Assembly (NCBI GenBank): GCA_045638685.1
Contig: JAZUBT010000007.1
Location: 1 to 64,000 of the forward strand
DNA length: 64,000 nt
Origin: SIG673 sp045638685
GTDB lineage: Bacteria > Bacillota > Clostridia > Oscillospirales > CAG-272
Reading direction: 5' to 3'
The translations under genes and the position numbers were made by a program. The notes under the pieces were generated by a model. It searched no databases. It was not told where the DNA came from and saw only the letters and a program-made list of their open reading frames with translations. Positions within the stretch are counted from its first letter, which is position 1; every line of letters starts with the position of its first letter. This document shows positions 16,402 through 24,754 of the stretch, piece by piece.

Positions 16402-17435
16402 ATCGTTACCTTTTCCTCGGAAGCGACTATTTCACCCATTATGTAAGCGTCCTCGCCGTTTGCCTTAAGAACCTCGATAGCCTTGTCAGCCTCGTCCTTC
16501 TTAACGACAATGCTCATACCAACACCCATATTAAAGGTGTTGAACATATCTCTTTCCGGAATATTACCGGTCTTAGCGATTAACTCAAATATAGGAAGAA
16601 TATCAAGAGACTTGCGGTCAATCTTAGCTCCAAGTCCGTCGGGAAGGCTTCTCGGAATGTTTTCGTAGAATCCGCCGCCGGTGATATGAGATACGGAACG
16701 AACCGTAACCTTGTCAATAAGGTCAAGAACAGGCTTAACGTATATTCTGGTAGGTGTAAGAAGCGTCTCGCCTATACATTTTCCGCCAAGCTCCGCAACA
16801 GGAGCGGTAATATTCTTATCCCCTACTCCGAATACCTTACGAACGAGCGAAAAGCCGTTTGAGTGAACGCCACTTGATTTTAATGCAACGATAACGTCGC
16901 CTGCCTGCATAGTCTTAGGATTAAGAATCTTCGACTTATCAACGACACCGACGGAAAATCCCGCAAGGTCGTACTCGTCTATCGGATAGAATCCGGGCAT
17001 TTCAGCAGTTTCTCCGCCGATAAGAGCCGAACCGCTCTGTACACAGCCTTCACTTACGCCTGCTACGATAGAAGCTATTTTTTCAGGAACATTTTTTCCG
17101 CAAGCAATGTAGTCAAGGAAGAAAAGGGGCTTAGCTCCGCAGCAAATAACGTCGTTTACGCACATAGCAACACAGTCGATACCGACAGTATCGTGCTTGT
17201 CCATTACAAACGCAAGCTTAAGCTTTGTTCCTACTCCGTCGGTTCCGCTTACGAGAACAGGTCTTTCCATTCCCTTAACGTCAAGCTCGAAAAGTCCTCC
17301 GAAGCCTCCGACGTCGGAGCAAACACCCGACGTAACAGTTCTTGCAATATGCGCCTTCATAAGCTCAACAGCCTTATATCCGGCAGTAATATCAACGCCA
17401 GCAGCGGCGTAGCTCTCAGATTTTGAATTTAACAT
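16395..17435 (-). CDS. purM: Phosphoribosylformylglycinamidine cyclo-ligase (AIR synthetase)
   Basis: A 346-residue enzyme that closes FGAM to AIR with ATP (step 5). The start at 17435 (MLNSKSESYAAAGVD) is chosen because AAGGAC lies upstream and the family begins here; a 29-residue in-frame extension upstream would overlap the end of purF and is not homologous. Motifs are GTDGVGTKLKLA near residue 60, IGGETAEMPGFY near residue 145 and ITGGGFYEN near residue 255. Its 3' end overlaps purN. Confidence 0.95.
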   Translation of the reverse strand: MLNSKSESYAAAGVDITAGYKAVELMKAHIARTVTSGVCSDVGGFGGLFELDVKGMERPVLVSGTDGVGTKLKLAFVMDKHDTVGIDCVAMCVNDVICCGAKPLFFLDYIACGKNVPEKIASIVAGVSEGCVQSGSALIGGETAEMPGFYPIDEYDLAGFSVGVVDKSKILNPKTMQAGDVIVALKSSGVHSNGFSLVRKVFGVGDKNITAPVAELGGKCIGETLLTPTRIYVKPVLDLIDKVTVRSVSHITGGGFYENIPRSLPDGLGAKIDRKSLDILPIFELIAKTGNIPERDMFNTFNMGVGMSIVVKKDEADKAIEVLKANGEDAYIMGEIVASEEKVTIC

Positions 17436-17491
17436 AACTAATGTCCTTTCTATAATTATACGGTATTCGGGGGTGCCCGTTATTTTAAAAT

Positions 17492-18916
17492 TTAACCTTT
17501 TCCGTTCCAGCAATAGGTACAAACCTTACACGGCTCAACCCCTATCGCCGTAAGCATTCCTTCAAGCGTCTGGTATTCAAGCGAGTCAAAGTGCATTTTC
17601 TCGCATATCGCCTTTCTGAATGCCTGTCCGCGCTCAGTCGCACCGTCGCAGTATTCGTCTATGTGCTCAAATCCCTTTTTCCCCTCAAGCTCCATTATGA
17701 TCTTTCTTCCGAGAAGCTCCATGTCAGAGGTGTTTCTTGTGAAATTAAGGTATTTACAGCCGTACATTATCGGAGGGCAAGCAGAACGGATATGAACCGA
17801 TTTCGCTCCGCATTCATAGAGAAAATCAACCGTTTCACGAAGCTGAGTTCCTCTTACGATGCTGTCGTCAACAAACAGAAGGTCTTTACCCTCAATAAGC
17901 TCGGTAATCGGGATCTGCTTCATTTTTGCGATTTTGTTACGCTCCTCCTGATTGGTGGGAATAAAGCTTCTTGCCCAAGCGGGAGTATATTTTATAAACG
18001 GTCTCGCAAGAGGCTTTCCGCAGCCATACGCGTATCCTATCGCGTGAGGTGTTCCCGAATCCGGAACTCCGCAAACGTAATCAACGTCCGGAAGCGTTCC
18101 GTTCTTCGCTTCCTGCTCTGCCATAATCTTGCCGTTTTTAACACGCATCACCTCAACGTTTACGCCTTCATAAGAAGCGTTGGGGAAGCCGTAATACGTC
18201 CAGAGGAACGCGCATATCTTCATTTCATCGCGTCCCGACTCAAGAACGTTAAGCCTCGTCGTTGACATTTCAACTATCTCGCCCGATTTAAGCTCCTTAT
18301 AATCCTTGAACCCAAGCTTTTTGTAAGCAAAGGACTCAAATGAAACACAAAATCCGTGATCGTTCTTACCGATACTTACGGGAAGCCTTCCGTGTTTATC
18401 TCTCGCCGCTACCAGATTTCCGTCGTCTTTCAGGATAAGAATAGACGCGGAGCCTTCAATGTTATCCTGCGCAAACTTAATCCCCTCGGTAAGAGTAGGC
18501 TTTTGCTCGATAAGAGCGGCGATTATTTCCGCCGAGTTTACCCTGTTTCCACCTATACTTTGAAGAATTCCAAAGTTATTTTTCAGATAACGATCAACTA
18601 TTTCGTCGCTATTTGATATATAACCTACAAGGGTAATAGCGTAGATTCCGAATTTAGATTTGATAAGGAGCGGAAGCGGATCGGAGTCGCTTATACAGCC
18701 TATACAAGCTCTTCCGTGAAGTCTTGCCGCAACGTTATCAAACTTAGTTCTGAAGGGAGAATTTTCAATGTTATGAATTTCCGACTTAAATCCAAACGCA
18801 TCGTCATAAGCCGCCATTCCTCCTCTGGCTTTACCGAGGTGAGAGTGGTAGTCAACTCCGAAAAATACGTCCTGAACGCAGTCTTTATCACTTGTTATAC
18901 CAAAAAAACCGCCCAT
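17492..18916 (-). CDS. purF: Amidophosphoribosyltransferase-like protein lacking the glutaminase cysteine
   Basis: A 474-residue PurF homologue (step 1, PRPP to phosphoribosylamine). The phosphoribosyltransferase half is intact: ARSFIPTNQEERN near residue 305 and the PRPP loop LLFVDDSIVRGTQ near residue 340. The N-terminal Ntn-glutaminase half is degenerate. The protein starts MGGFFGITS where active PurF has Cys at mature position 1 (CGIxG). The usual HRGQ, NGN and GHVRY signatures are also missing (HLGKARGG, VGYISN and IGCISD instead). GGAGG 6-7 bases upstream and two in-frame TAA codons just before the ATG exclude a hidden N-terminal cysteine. The C-terminus has CKVCTYC, possibly a metal or Fe-S ligand set. 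It probably uses free ammonia. Confidence 0.9.
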   Translation of the reverse strand: MGGFFGITSDKDCVQDVFFGVDYHSHLGKARGGMAAYDDAFGFKSEIHNIENSPFRTKFDNVAARLHGRACIGCISDSDPLPLLIKSKFGIYAITLVGYISNSDEIVDRYLKNNFGILQSIGGNRVNSAEIIAALIEQKPTLTEGIKFAQDNIEGSASILILKDDGNLVAARDKHGRLPVSIGKNDHGFCVSFESFAYKKLGFKDYKELKSGEIVEMSTTRLNVLESGRDEMKICAFLWTYYGFPNASYEGVNVEVMRVKNGKIMAEQEAKNGTLPDVDYVCGVPDSGTPHAIGYAYGCGKPLARPFIKYTPAWARSFIPTNQEERNKIAKMKQIPITELIEGKDLLFVDDSIVRGTQLRETVDFLYECGAKSVHIRSACPPIMYGCKYLNFTRNTSDMELLGRKIIMELEGKKGFEHIDEYCDGATERGQAFRKAICEKMHFDSLEYQTLEGMLTAIGVEPCKVCTYCWNGKG

Positions 18917-18948
18917 TTATTACCTCCAAAGATTTGTATTGGTATAAA

Positions 18949-19632
18949 TTAAGCGAAAAACAGCTCGGAAAGCGTCATAGGATCAATGTACTCGCCGTCC
19001 TTGTAAACACGCATATTTCCGGAAGCTATTTCATCGATGAGTATTACTTCGTTTCCGTCGTAACCGAACTCAAACTTTATATCGTAAAGAACAAGTCCCT
19101 TTTCCTTAAGATCGTCGGCAACAATCTTTGTAATCTGCTGAGTCATAGCCTTGGTAGCGTCATACTGCTCCGCGCTCATTACTCCGAGGTCGATAAGTCC
19201 GTCCTTAGTTACCAGCGGATCGCCCTTCTCGTCGTTTTTGAAGGTCATCTCAACGTAGGAAGGAAGGTCTGCGCCCTCTTCGATATAATCGCTGTATCTG
19301 CGGAAGAAGCTTCCGACAGCCTTGTTTCTGCAGATAACCTCAAGTCCCTTACCAAACGGCTTCGCGGGGATAACCTCCATAGTGGTATCGTCAAGGTTAG
19401 CGCTGATATAGTGTGTCTTTATGCCTGCTTCCTTAAGCTTTTCGAAGAAATAAACAGACATTTTAAGGTTAACGTCGCCAACGCCCTCAATGGTAAGACC
19501 TACCGAGTTTTCTCCGGGATCGAATTTACCGTCTTTACCGGTGCAGTCATCCTTAAACTTTAAAAGATAGTTTCCGTTTTCAAGTGCGAATACGTCCTTT
19601 GTTTTTCCTACATAAACCAGTTTTTTGCTCAT
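18949..19632 (-). CDS. purC: Phosphoribosylaminoimidazole-succinocarboxamide synthase
   Basis: A 227-residue SAICAR synthase that joins CAIR and aspartate with ATP. It begins with KLVYVGKTKDVF, has ENSVGLTIEG near residue 40, RNKAVGSFFRR near residue 100, and the C-terminal LIDEIASGNMRVYKDG. Length is on the short side but complete. It is the second gene of the operon, 34 bases after purE and 32 bases before purF. The next enzyme, PurB, is not in this window. Confidence 0.94.
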   Translation of the reverse strand: MSKKLVYVGKTKDVFALENGNYLLKFKDDCTGKDGKFDPGENSVGLTIEGVGDVNLKMSVYFFEKLKEAGIKTHYISANLDDTTMEVIPAKPFGKGLEVICRNKAVGSFFRRYSDYIEEGADLPSYVEMTFKNDEKGDPLVTKDGLIDLGVMSAEQYDATKAMTQQITKIVADDLKEKGLVLYDIKFEFGYDGNEVILIDEIASGNMRVYKDGEYIDPMTLSELFFA

Positions 19633-19666
19633 TTTCTTTACCTCTTTACATTTATATTATATTTAA

Positions 19667-20161
19667 TTATTTACTGAGTTTTGATACGAGAGCCGCGTCC
19701 TTTTCAAGAACCTTAGACTTATCGGCTGCTCTCTTTTTATCCAAAGCCTCCGCTAAAGCCGCGTCGTTTATCGCGAGCATCTGGAGACATAAAAGAGCGG
19801 CATTGGCTGCGCCGTTAACTGCAACCGTTGCTACCGGTATTCCCGTAGGCATCTGTACAGTTGATAAAAGCGCGTCAATACCGCCAAGATTTCCGGAGGA
19901 TACGGGTATTCCGACAACCGGAAGCGTTGTGTTTGCAGCAATAGCTCCCGCAAGATGAGCTGCCATACCTGCAGCCGCAATGATAGCACCGAATCCGTTT
20001 TCGCGCGCAGTTCTCGTAAACTCTGCCGCTTCAACAGGGGTTCTGTGCGCAGAAAAAACGTGCGCCTCATACGGCACGCCGAATACTACCAAAACGTTAA
20101 TTCCTTTTTCAACGATCGGTAAATCGCTCTCGCTTCCCATAATGATAGCAATTTTTTTCAT
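19667..20161 (-). CDS. purE: 5-(carboxyamino)imidazole ribonucleotide mutase / AIR carboxylase
   Basis: A 164-residue PurE. The start at 20161 (MKKIAIIMGSESD) has GGGAG upstream; an 11-residue in-frame extension to 20194 is unlikely. The substrate-binding motifs GSESDLP, SAHRTP and GMAAHLAG are present, followed by the GIPVSSG and MPTGIPVATVAVNGAANAAL region. No purK gene accompanies it, so it may act either with a distant PurK or as a direct AIR carboxylase; the sequence alone does not settle this. First gene of the pur operon. Confidence 0.93.
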   Translation of the reverse strand: MKKIAIIMGSESDLPIVEKGINVLVVFGVPYEAHVFSAHRTPVEAAEFTRTARENGFGAIIAAAGMAAHLAGAIAANTTLPVVGIPVSSGNLGGIDALLSTVQMPTGIPVATVAVNGAANAALLCLQMLAINDAALAEALDKKRAADKSKVLEKDAALVSKLSK

Positions 20162-20221
20162 AACCTTTGCTCCCTTTAAAATAAATTTAAACATTTTTAT
20201 TATAAATAAAAGTTCCTAAAT

Positions 20222-20250
20222 ATTATATCATATATTATACTGTTAGTCAA
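20222..20250 (-). promoter_or_regulatory. Main promoter of the pur operon
   Basis: TTGACT (20245-20250), a 17-bp spacer and a perfect TATAAT (20222-20227) extended by TGA on the minus strand. The leader to purE is about 54 nt, too short for a purine riboswitch. A 6-bp inverted repeat (ATTGTC with GACAAT, within 20270-20295) lies just upstream of the -35 and could be an operator. The rest of 20251-20437 is A/T-rich with nothing else recognised. Confidence 0.85.
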
Positions 20251-20437
20251 GGGCTTTTTCACAAAAAATTGTCTTTTACGACAATATTTTATACAGATAA
20301 TTTATTCCAAAAGGACAGAAATATATTTGCTTCATTTTACATCGGCAAACAAGTGTATTTTAATACAGTGTTTATTCACTTTGTATTCTTAAATACATAG
20401 CGCCTCATACATCCAAAAAACTTTAAACTAAACATAA

Positions 20438-20468
20438 AAATCCGGGCGAAACTTATTCGCTCGGATTT
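20438..20468 (-). terminator. Terminator after the TPM-domain gene
   Basis: A 13-bp stem (20438-20450 with 20456-20468, loop ACTTA) with one G-U pair; on the minus strand it is followed by a T run. It separates the TPM gene from the pur promoter region. Confidence 0.75.
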
Positions 20469-20512
20469 AATTTAAAGTAAAACGTAAGCTTAACAAATCG
20501 CCGCGTTAAAGC

Positions 20513-21235
20513 TTATCTTCCGCCGCGTCCGCCTCCTCCTCCGCCTCTACTACCGCTACCGGAGGAGCTTGATTTTATAACCTGAACAGTTACGAATTTC
20601 GTTATAAAATCGTCTCTGCGCAGGTTTAGGTCAAGTCTTGCAAATCTGTTAAGCGGATATTTTTCGGATCGTGATTTTCTCTTATATGAATATACCGTAC
20701 AAGAGACAAAAATCAAAATAATTATTCCGATAGTTACCGACGAGCCTATTACAAACCCACTGACGTTCGGGCGGCAGGCTTTCTCACAAAGCTCTATACA
20801 CGCTATCGCTCCGCTCTTATAGTTACCTCTCTTAATATTGTTGTAAACAGAGGGAGCATCAAGGATTTCATTATATTCGTCGTCGCTTATTTTAGAATAG
20901 CATTTTCCGTACGGATAAATATTATAGTTGCGATTTTGATTATCGTTTATAATAAGCACTATCACGTCGCCGCTTATGCCGTATTCTCTAAGAAAGTCGT
21001 CTCCGTCGTAACCTGTCGAAATATTATTTCTCGCGGTTACCACGTAAACGGAAGCGTAGCTGTCAGCATAAAATCTTCTCGCCGCATCTTCTATTTCCGC
21101 TATTTCGATGTCGGTAAAAGCTCCTACTCTGTCATATACTACCTTTTCCTGCTTTTCTGCTCTCGAATAGATGGGCAACGAAAACAATGCGAATACCGTA
21201 ACAAAAAATATCAGGAGAGATAAATACCTTTTCAT
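20513..21235 (-). CDS. TPM-domain membrane protein with Gly/Ser-rich tail
   Basis: A 240-residue protein starting at 21235 (MKRYLSLLIFFV), where the ATGA overlap with the upstream zinc-ribbon gene indicates coupling. It has an N-terminal signal peptide or anchor (residues 5-24), an extracytoplasmic TPM_phosphatase-like domain (VYDRVGAFTDIEI near residue 32, then GDDFLREYGISGDVIVLI), and one membrane helix near residues 160-182. The tail ends in SSSSGSGSRGGGGGGRGGR. TPM proteins are linked in various bacteria and plants to membrane-protein repair or phosphatase activity. The exact role here is not known. Confidence 0.75.
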   Translation of the reverse strand: MKRYLSLLIFFVTVFALFSLPIYSRAEKQEKVVYDRVGAFTDIEIAEIEDAARRFYADSYASVYVVTARNNISTGYDGDDFLREYGISGDVIVLIINDNQNRNYNIYPYGKCYSKISDDEYNEILDAPSVYNNIKRGNYKSGAIACIELCEKACRPNVSGFVIGSSVTIGIIILIFVSCTVYSYKRKSRSEKYPLNRFARLDLNLRRDDFITKFVTVQVIKSSSSGSGSRGGGGGGRGGR

Positions 21236-22284
21236 AAGATTATACCTCCTATTATAGCGGCAATTCCCATAAGCACGGCGAGGAGTCCCGCGGCGGCGAA
21301 CGAAAGCTTTTTTATACATATAGGAAGCTCTCCGTAGATTTTCCCCGTATAGCCGTTCATTGCATAAGTATACATTTTTTTCTTGGTCCTGTAATTAAGT
21401 ATCCATATTGGCATAAGAGAATATTCCCAGTGGCTCTGACGGATAAAAAGCCGGTTTTGTCTTACCGAAACCGAAGCGTAGCCGCCTATTGTGTCTTTAA
21501 GAAGCGTCGAAGCGTAGCCGTCCATTCTTGCTTTTACCTCTCCGGAAAGTCTTTCGCGTCCGATATTTCTCTTTTTAGCGGAAAAACCGGAAAGATAAGA
21601 CATATCAAACGGGGTAAGCGACTCTGAAGGGTAAGGAAGCACTCCTTCAAGCATCTCCTTATCCTCCTCCGAAATAGCCGAGGTTACAATATCCTCAAAA
21701 TGTATATAACCCGCTCTTTCGACACGGTATTTTGACGTTTCGGTATATCTCTTGTTCCCTACGCGCCATGTTCTGACCTTTGTCGCGTCTGCGCTGAGCG
21801 AGGCATCGGTATCGGCATCTGTTACCCAAAACGGATAATAAACCCCGGAAATCTTTTCTGCGCGCTTCTTTTCGGCAAAGCCTTTCGGTAAAAACCATCT
21901 TTTTTTGGTAAATTCGAGAAATCTGTTTTCTGCCTCCTCCTTACCGTACTTAAACGGTATTATCTTGTCTGGCTTCATCTGTCCCGAAAGCTTGCCTTTA
22001 AGTATAACGGGGCTTTCACAGTAAATACAAATTCCGGCAACCGTGCTGTCGGGAACGGTAATCTCGGCTCCGCAGTTGGTACACTCGTAGTCGTTCATAT
22101 GCTCGCAGTAATCGGCGTTTTCTCTATCTCTCTTTTCGGCTTCTACATCTCCGCCGCGAGAAATAATTTCCTCATTTGTAAACTCCGACTCACAAAACTC
22201 ACAGCAAAGCTTCTGCTTATCCGCGTTAAAATAAAGCTCCGCGCCACAGCTTGGACAGTTATATGTAACGGTTATTGCATCCAT
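21232..22284 (-). CDS. Zinc-ribbon membrane-anchored protein
   Basis: A 350-residue protein with two zinc ribbons at the N-terminus: CPSCG with CEFCE (residues 10-33) and CTNCG with CIYCE (residues 68-89). A central domain follows with KIIPFKYGKEEAENRF and YYPFWV, a pattern seen in clostridial proteins loosely annotated as PriA- or TFIIB-type zinc-ribbon proteins. One C-terminal membrane helix (about residues 325-348) lacks a signal peptide, so the ribbons should face the cytoplasm. It is followed with a 4-base overlap by the TPM protein, and such pairs recur in Clostridia. Function unknown. Confidence 0.72.
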   Translation of the reverse strand: MDAITVTYNCPSCGAELYFNADKQKLCCEFCESEFTNEEIISRGGDVEAEKRDRENADYCEHMNDYECTNCGAEITVPDSTVAGICIYCESPVILKGKLSGQMKPDKIIPFKYGKEEAENRFLEFTKKRWFLPKGFAEKKRAEKISGVYYPFWVTDADTDASLSADATKVRTWRVGNKRYTETSKYRVERAGYIHFEDIVTSAISEEDKEMLEGVLPYPSESLTPFDMSYLSGFSAKKRNIGRERLSGEVKARMDGYASTLLKDTIGGYASVSVRQNRLFIRQSHWEYSLMPIWILNYRTKKKMYTYAMNGYTGKIYGELPICIKKLSFAAAGLLAVLMGIAAIIGGIIL

Positions 22285-22396
22285 AATACCTTTACCTCAA
22301 AACAAAACTTCTATCATAATTTTATCATATAAAAAGCTTTTTTGCAATAATTTACTTAAATATTTTTTCTTTATTCACTATTTTAATCTAAATATG

Positions 22397-22405
22397 TGAT
22401 ATAAT
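22397..22405 (+). promoter_or_regulatory. Extended -10 promoter of the metallopeptidase gene
   Basis: TGATATAAT (22397-22405) is a perfect -10 with the TG extension and lacks a recognisable -35 at 17 bp. AAAGGAG follows, and the ATG is at 22434. The 149-bp space also separates this gene from the divergent zinc-ribbon gene. Confidence 0.6.
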
Positions 22406-22433
22406 TATATTAATGAAAGGAGTAACACGCTAA

Positions 22434-23141
22434 ATGTTTTACTTTGATTACACCTATCTTATTATACTCCCCGCGTTTATTTTTGCTCTTTGGGCAAGCG
22501 CGAGGGTAAGTAGCACCTTTAAAAAATACAGTAAGCTATACTGCAAAAGCGGATATACCGGAGCAATGGCGGCAAGAACCGTCCTTGACCGTAACGGCCT
22601 CTATGACGTTCGCATCGAGCATGTTCAGGGGCATCTGAGCGACCACTACGATCCGAGAGACAACGTAATAAGGCTTTCCGATTCGGTTTATAATTCAACG
22701 TCAGCCGCCGCGATAGGAGTCGCCTGCCACGAGGCGGGACACGCCGTTCAGCACGCTGAAAATTACCTTCCGATTAAAATCCGCGGGGCGCTCGTTCCGA
22801 TAACTAATTTCGGCTCACAGATTGGAATATGGCTCTTTTTCATAGGAGTTCTTTTAACCTATTTTTCGGAAACCTTTGTTCTTCTCGCCTACGTTGGAGT
22901 AGCGCTCTTCTCTTTCACCGCTCTTTTTCAGCTTGTAACGCTCCCAACGGAGTTTAATGCAAGTAACAGAGCTATTAAAGCAATACGGCAGGCGGGTATT
23001 CTCGACAGCGAAGCCGAGAACGGCGCGAAAAAGGTTTTGAGCGCCGCAGCTCTTACCTACGTTGCTGCTCTTGCGGTATCGCTTAGTCAGATATTCAGAC
23101 TTCTTTTAATTCTTGCGGGCAGCCGCAGACGTAACGACTGA
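22434..23141 (+). CDS. Membrane zinc metallopeptidase, YugP family
   Basis: A 235-residue membrane protease of the Zn_peptidase_2 (YugP) family. The zinc site HEAGHAVQHAE is at about residue 98. Hydrophobic segments lie at residues 5-22, about 120-165 and 205-230, so the active site is near the membrane surface. The pattern YSKLYCKSGYTGAMAARTVLDRNGL followed by DHYDPRDNVIRLS is typical of the family and the length is standard. It is followed by the nitroreductase gene after 61 bases in the same direction. Its substrate is not known. Confidence 0.92.
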   Translation: MFYFDYTYLIILPAFIFALWASARVSSTFKKYSKLYCKSGYTGAMAARTVLDRNGLYDVRIEHVQGHLSDHYDPRDNVIRLSDSVYNSTSAAAIGVACHEAGHAVQHAENYLPIKIRGALVPITNFGSQIGIWLFFIGVLLTYFSETFVLLAYVGVALFSFTALFQLVTLPTEFNASNRAIKAIRQAGILDSEAENGAKKVLSAAALTYVAALAVSLSQIFRLLLILAGSRRRND

Positions 23142-23202
23142 TATTTTAAAAGTCAATTAAATGGAATTTTCAAGTCCAAATTCAGTATTTAAGGAGAAAA
23201 AT

Positions 23203-23715
23203 ATGGATTTTTTAACACTTGCGAGAGAAAGATATTCCCTCAGAAGCTTTGACGGACGTCCCCTTAGCGACGGAGATATTTCAAAAATTCTTACCGCGGC
23301 AAAGCTTGCGCCTACCGCTAAAAATCAACAGCCGCAAAAAATATTCGTTTTAAAAAGCGACAAAGCAATAGCAAAGCTTAACGAATGTACCAAATGCGGC
23401 TTTGGATGTAAAACGGCTTTTCTTATCTGCTATGATAAGGATTTAAGCTGGAAGCGTTCCTTCGACGGCGCAGATGCCGGCTTTGTTGACACAGCGATAA
23501 TCGTTACTCATATGACGCTTGCCGCTGCGGATATCGGTGCCGGAAGCACCATTGTTATGGCTTACAATGCCGAAAAGGCAATAGACTTATTCGAGCTTCC
23601 CGAAAACCTTGTTCCCGTCTGTTTTCTCGTCGCGGGATACCCGTCGGACGACGCCGTGCCTAACGAGAGACATAGCATAAGAAAAAACGTAGAGGAATTC
23701 ACCTCTTTCATTTAA
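23203..23715 (+). CDS. Nitroreductase-family flavoprotein
   Basis: A 170-residue FMN-dependent oxidoreductase. The start at 23203 is set by AAGGAG 7 bases upstream; an in-frame ATG at 23161 precedes that site and is not used. RERYSLRSFDGRPLSD at the N-terminus contains the FMN phosphate-binding RxSxRxF pattern, followed by LAPTAKNQQPQKI. GAGSTIVMAYN near residue 115 and VAGYPSDDA near residue 150 complete the fold. It is at the short end of the family. NCTKCGFGCKT-like cysteines near residue 60-70 are unusual for a nitroreductase and may bind a metal. The electron acceptor is unknown. Confidence 0.85.
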   Translation: MDFLTLARERYSLRSFDGRPLSDGDISKILTAAKLAPTAKNQQPQKIFVLKSDKAIAKLNECTKCGFGCKTAFLICYDKDLSWKRSFDGADAGFVDTAIIVTHMTLAAADIGAGSTIVMAYNAEKAIDLFELPENLVPVCFLVAGYPSDDAVPNERHSIRKNVEEFTSFI

Positions 23716-23739
23716 TTATCAGTACTAAACCAAAACAAT

Positions 23740-23775
23740 AAAAAGAGAAAATTTCAGCTGAAATTTTCTCTTTTT
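23740..23775. terminator. 36-bp perfect palindrome acting as a bidirectional terminator
   Basis: Every base from 23740 to 23757 pairs with 23758 to 23775. A/T tails on both sides let it end both the nitroreductase transcript and the convergent deo operon transcript. Confidence 0.88.
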
Positions 23776-23781
23776 TCTTTG

Positions 23782-24729
23782 TTAGTCAACGCGGTTTCGT
23801 ATCTCTCCGCTAAAAAAAGCTTCTATATTCTTTACCATTTCACCGAGAAGCCTTACCCTTGATTCATAGGCTCCCCAAGCGTTATGCGGTGTAAAAATAA
23901 CGTTTTTATAATCTTTCAGTCGGTTATACGGAGAGAAAGACGACATAGGCTCAACTGAATACACGTCGGTTGCAAGTCCCTTTATTACTCCATTCTCAAC
24001 CGCCTTTACTACCGCTTCCTCGTCAAACACCGCTCCGCGAGCCGTATTGACAAGAATAAGTCCTTTTTTAACTCCCGAAAGCACCTTTTCGTTTACCGAG
24101 CCTCGCGTTTCGTCATTAAGCGGAGTGTGTACCGAAATAATATCTGATTTTTCAAAAAGCTCGGAAAGGGAAACGCATTCGACCTCCTTTTCAGGAGTTC
24201 TTTTACATACGATTATCCTGCAACCGAGGGCCTTTGCCACCGAGGCAACCTTTTTCCCGATATTTCCGTATCCGTATATTCCCCACGTCTTTCCGCTAAG
24301 CTCGTAAATTACCGGCGTAAGGCAGTTCTGCACTCCGCTTTCGGTATATTTACCGCTTTTACAGTATTCGTCGTACTCGTTCAAATGACAGGCAAGCGAA
24401 AGCGCAAGGCTTACCGTAAGCTGAGCCACGGAATCGGTGGAATAGCCCTTGACGTTACATACGGCTATTCCTTTTTTTCTTGCGTATTCAAGGTCAACGT
24501 TATCAAAACCCGTGGCGGCAATACATATAAGCTTTAAATTTTTAGCGCCCGAAAGGTTGTTTTCGTTAAGCTTTACCTTATTAATCACAACGACGTCGGC
24601 ATTTTTTATCCTCTCTCCGACATCCTCTGCCGCGGTAGCTTTATATACCGTTTTATCACCGACGCAGTCAAAAGCGCTTAAGTCGAGGTCATCTCCGAGC
24701 GTTCCCGCGTCAAGCAGAACTATATTCAT
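23782..24729 (-). CDS. D-2-hydroxyacid dehydrogenase (glycerate/hydroxypyruvate type)
   Basis: A 315-residue NAD-dependent dehydrogenase. The Rossmann motif is GIYGYGNIGKKVA near residue 150. The catalytic set is Arg in VNTARGAVFDE near residue 232, Glu in DVYSVEPM near residue 260 and His in TPHNAWG near residue 285. It is most like glycerate or hydroxypyruvate reductases by general pattern, but the substrate is not fixed by sequence. It is the last gene of the deo cluster, 25 bases after pdp, so it is probably cotranscribed with nucleoside catabolism genes. Confidence 0.86.
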   Translation of the reverse strand: MNIVLLDAGTLGDDLDLSAFDCVGDKTVYKATAAEDVGERIKNADVVVINKVKLNENNLSGAKNLKLICIAATGFDNVDLEYARKKGIAVCNVKGYSTDSVAQLTVSLALSLACHLNEYDEYCKSGKYTESGVQNCLTPVIYELSGKTWGIYGYGNIGKKVASVAKALGCRIIVCKRTPEKEVECVSLSELFEKSDIISVHTPLNDETRGSVNEKVLSGVKKGLILVNTARGAVFDEEAVVKAVENGVIKGLATDVYSVEPMSSFSPYNRLKDYKNVIFTPHNAWGAYESRVRLLGEMVKNIEAFFSGEIRNRVD

Positions 24730-24754
24730 TTAATTTACTCCTTAATTAATATTT

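Noticed and set aside
17436..17522. N-terminal extension of PurM
   Set aside because: The added residues overlap the end of purF, have no homology and lack a ribosome site; ATG at 17435 fits the family.
20162..20300. Purine riboswitch before the pur operon
   Set aside because: The leader after the promoter is only about 54 nt and lacks the conserved junction and loop sequences.
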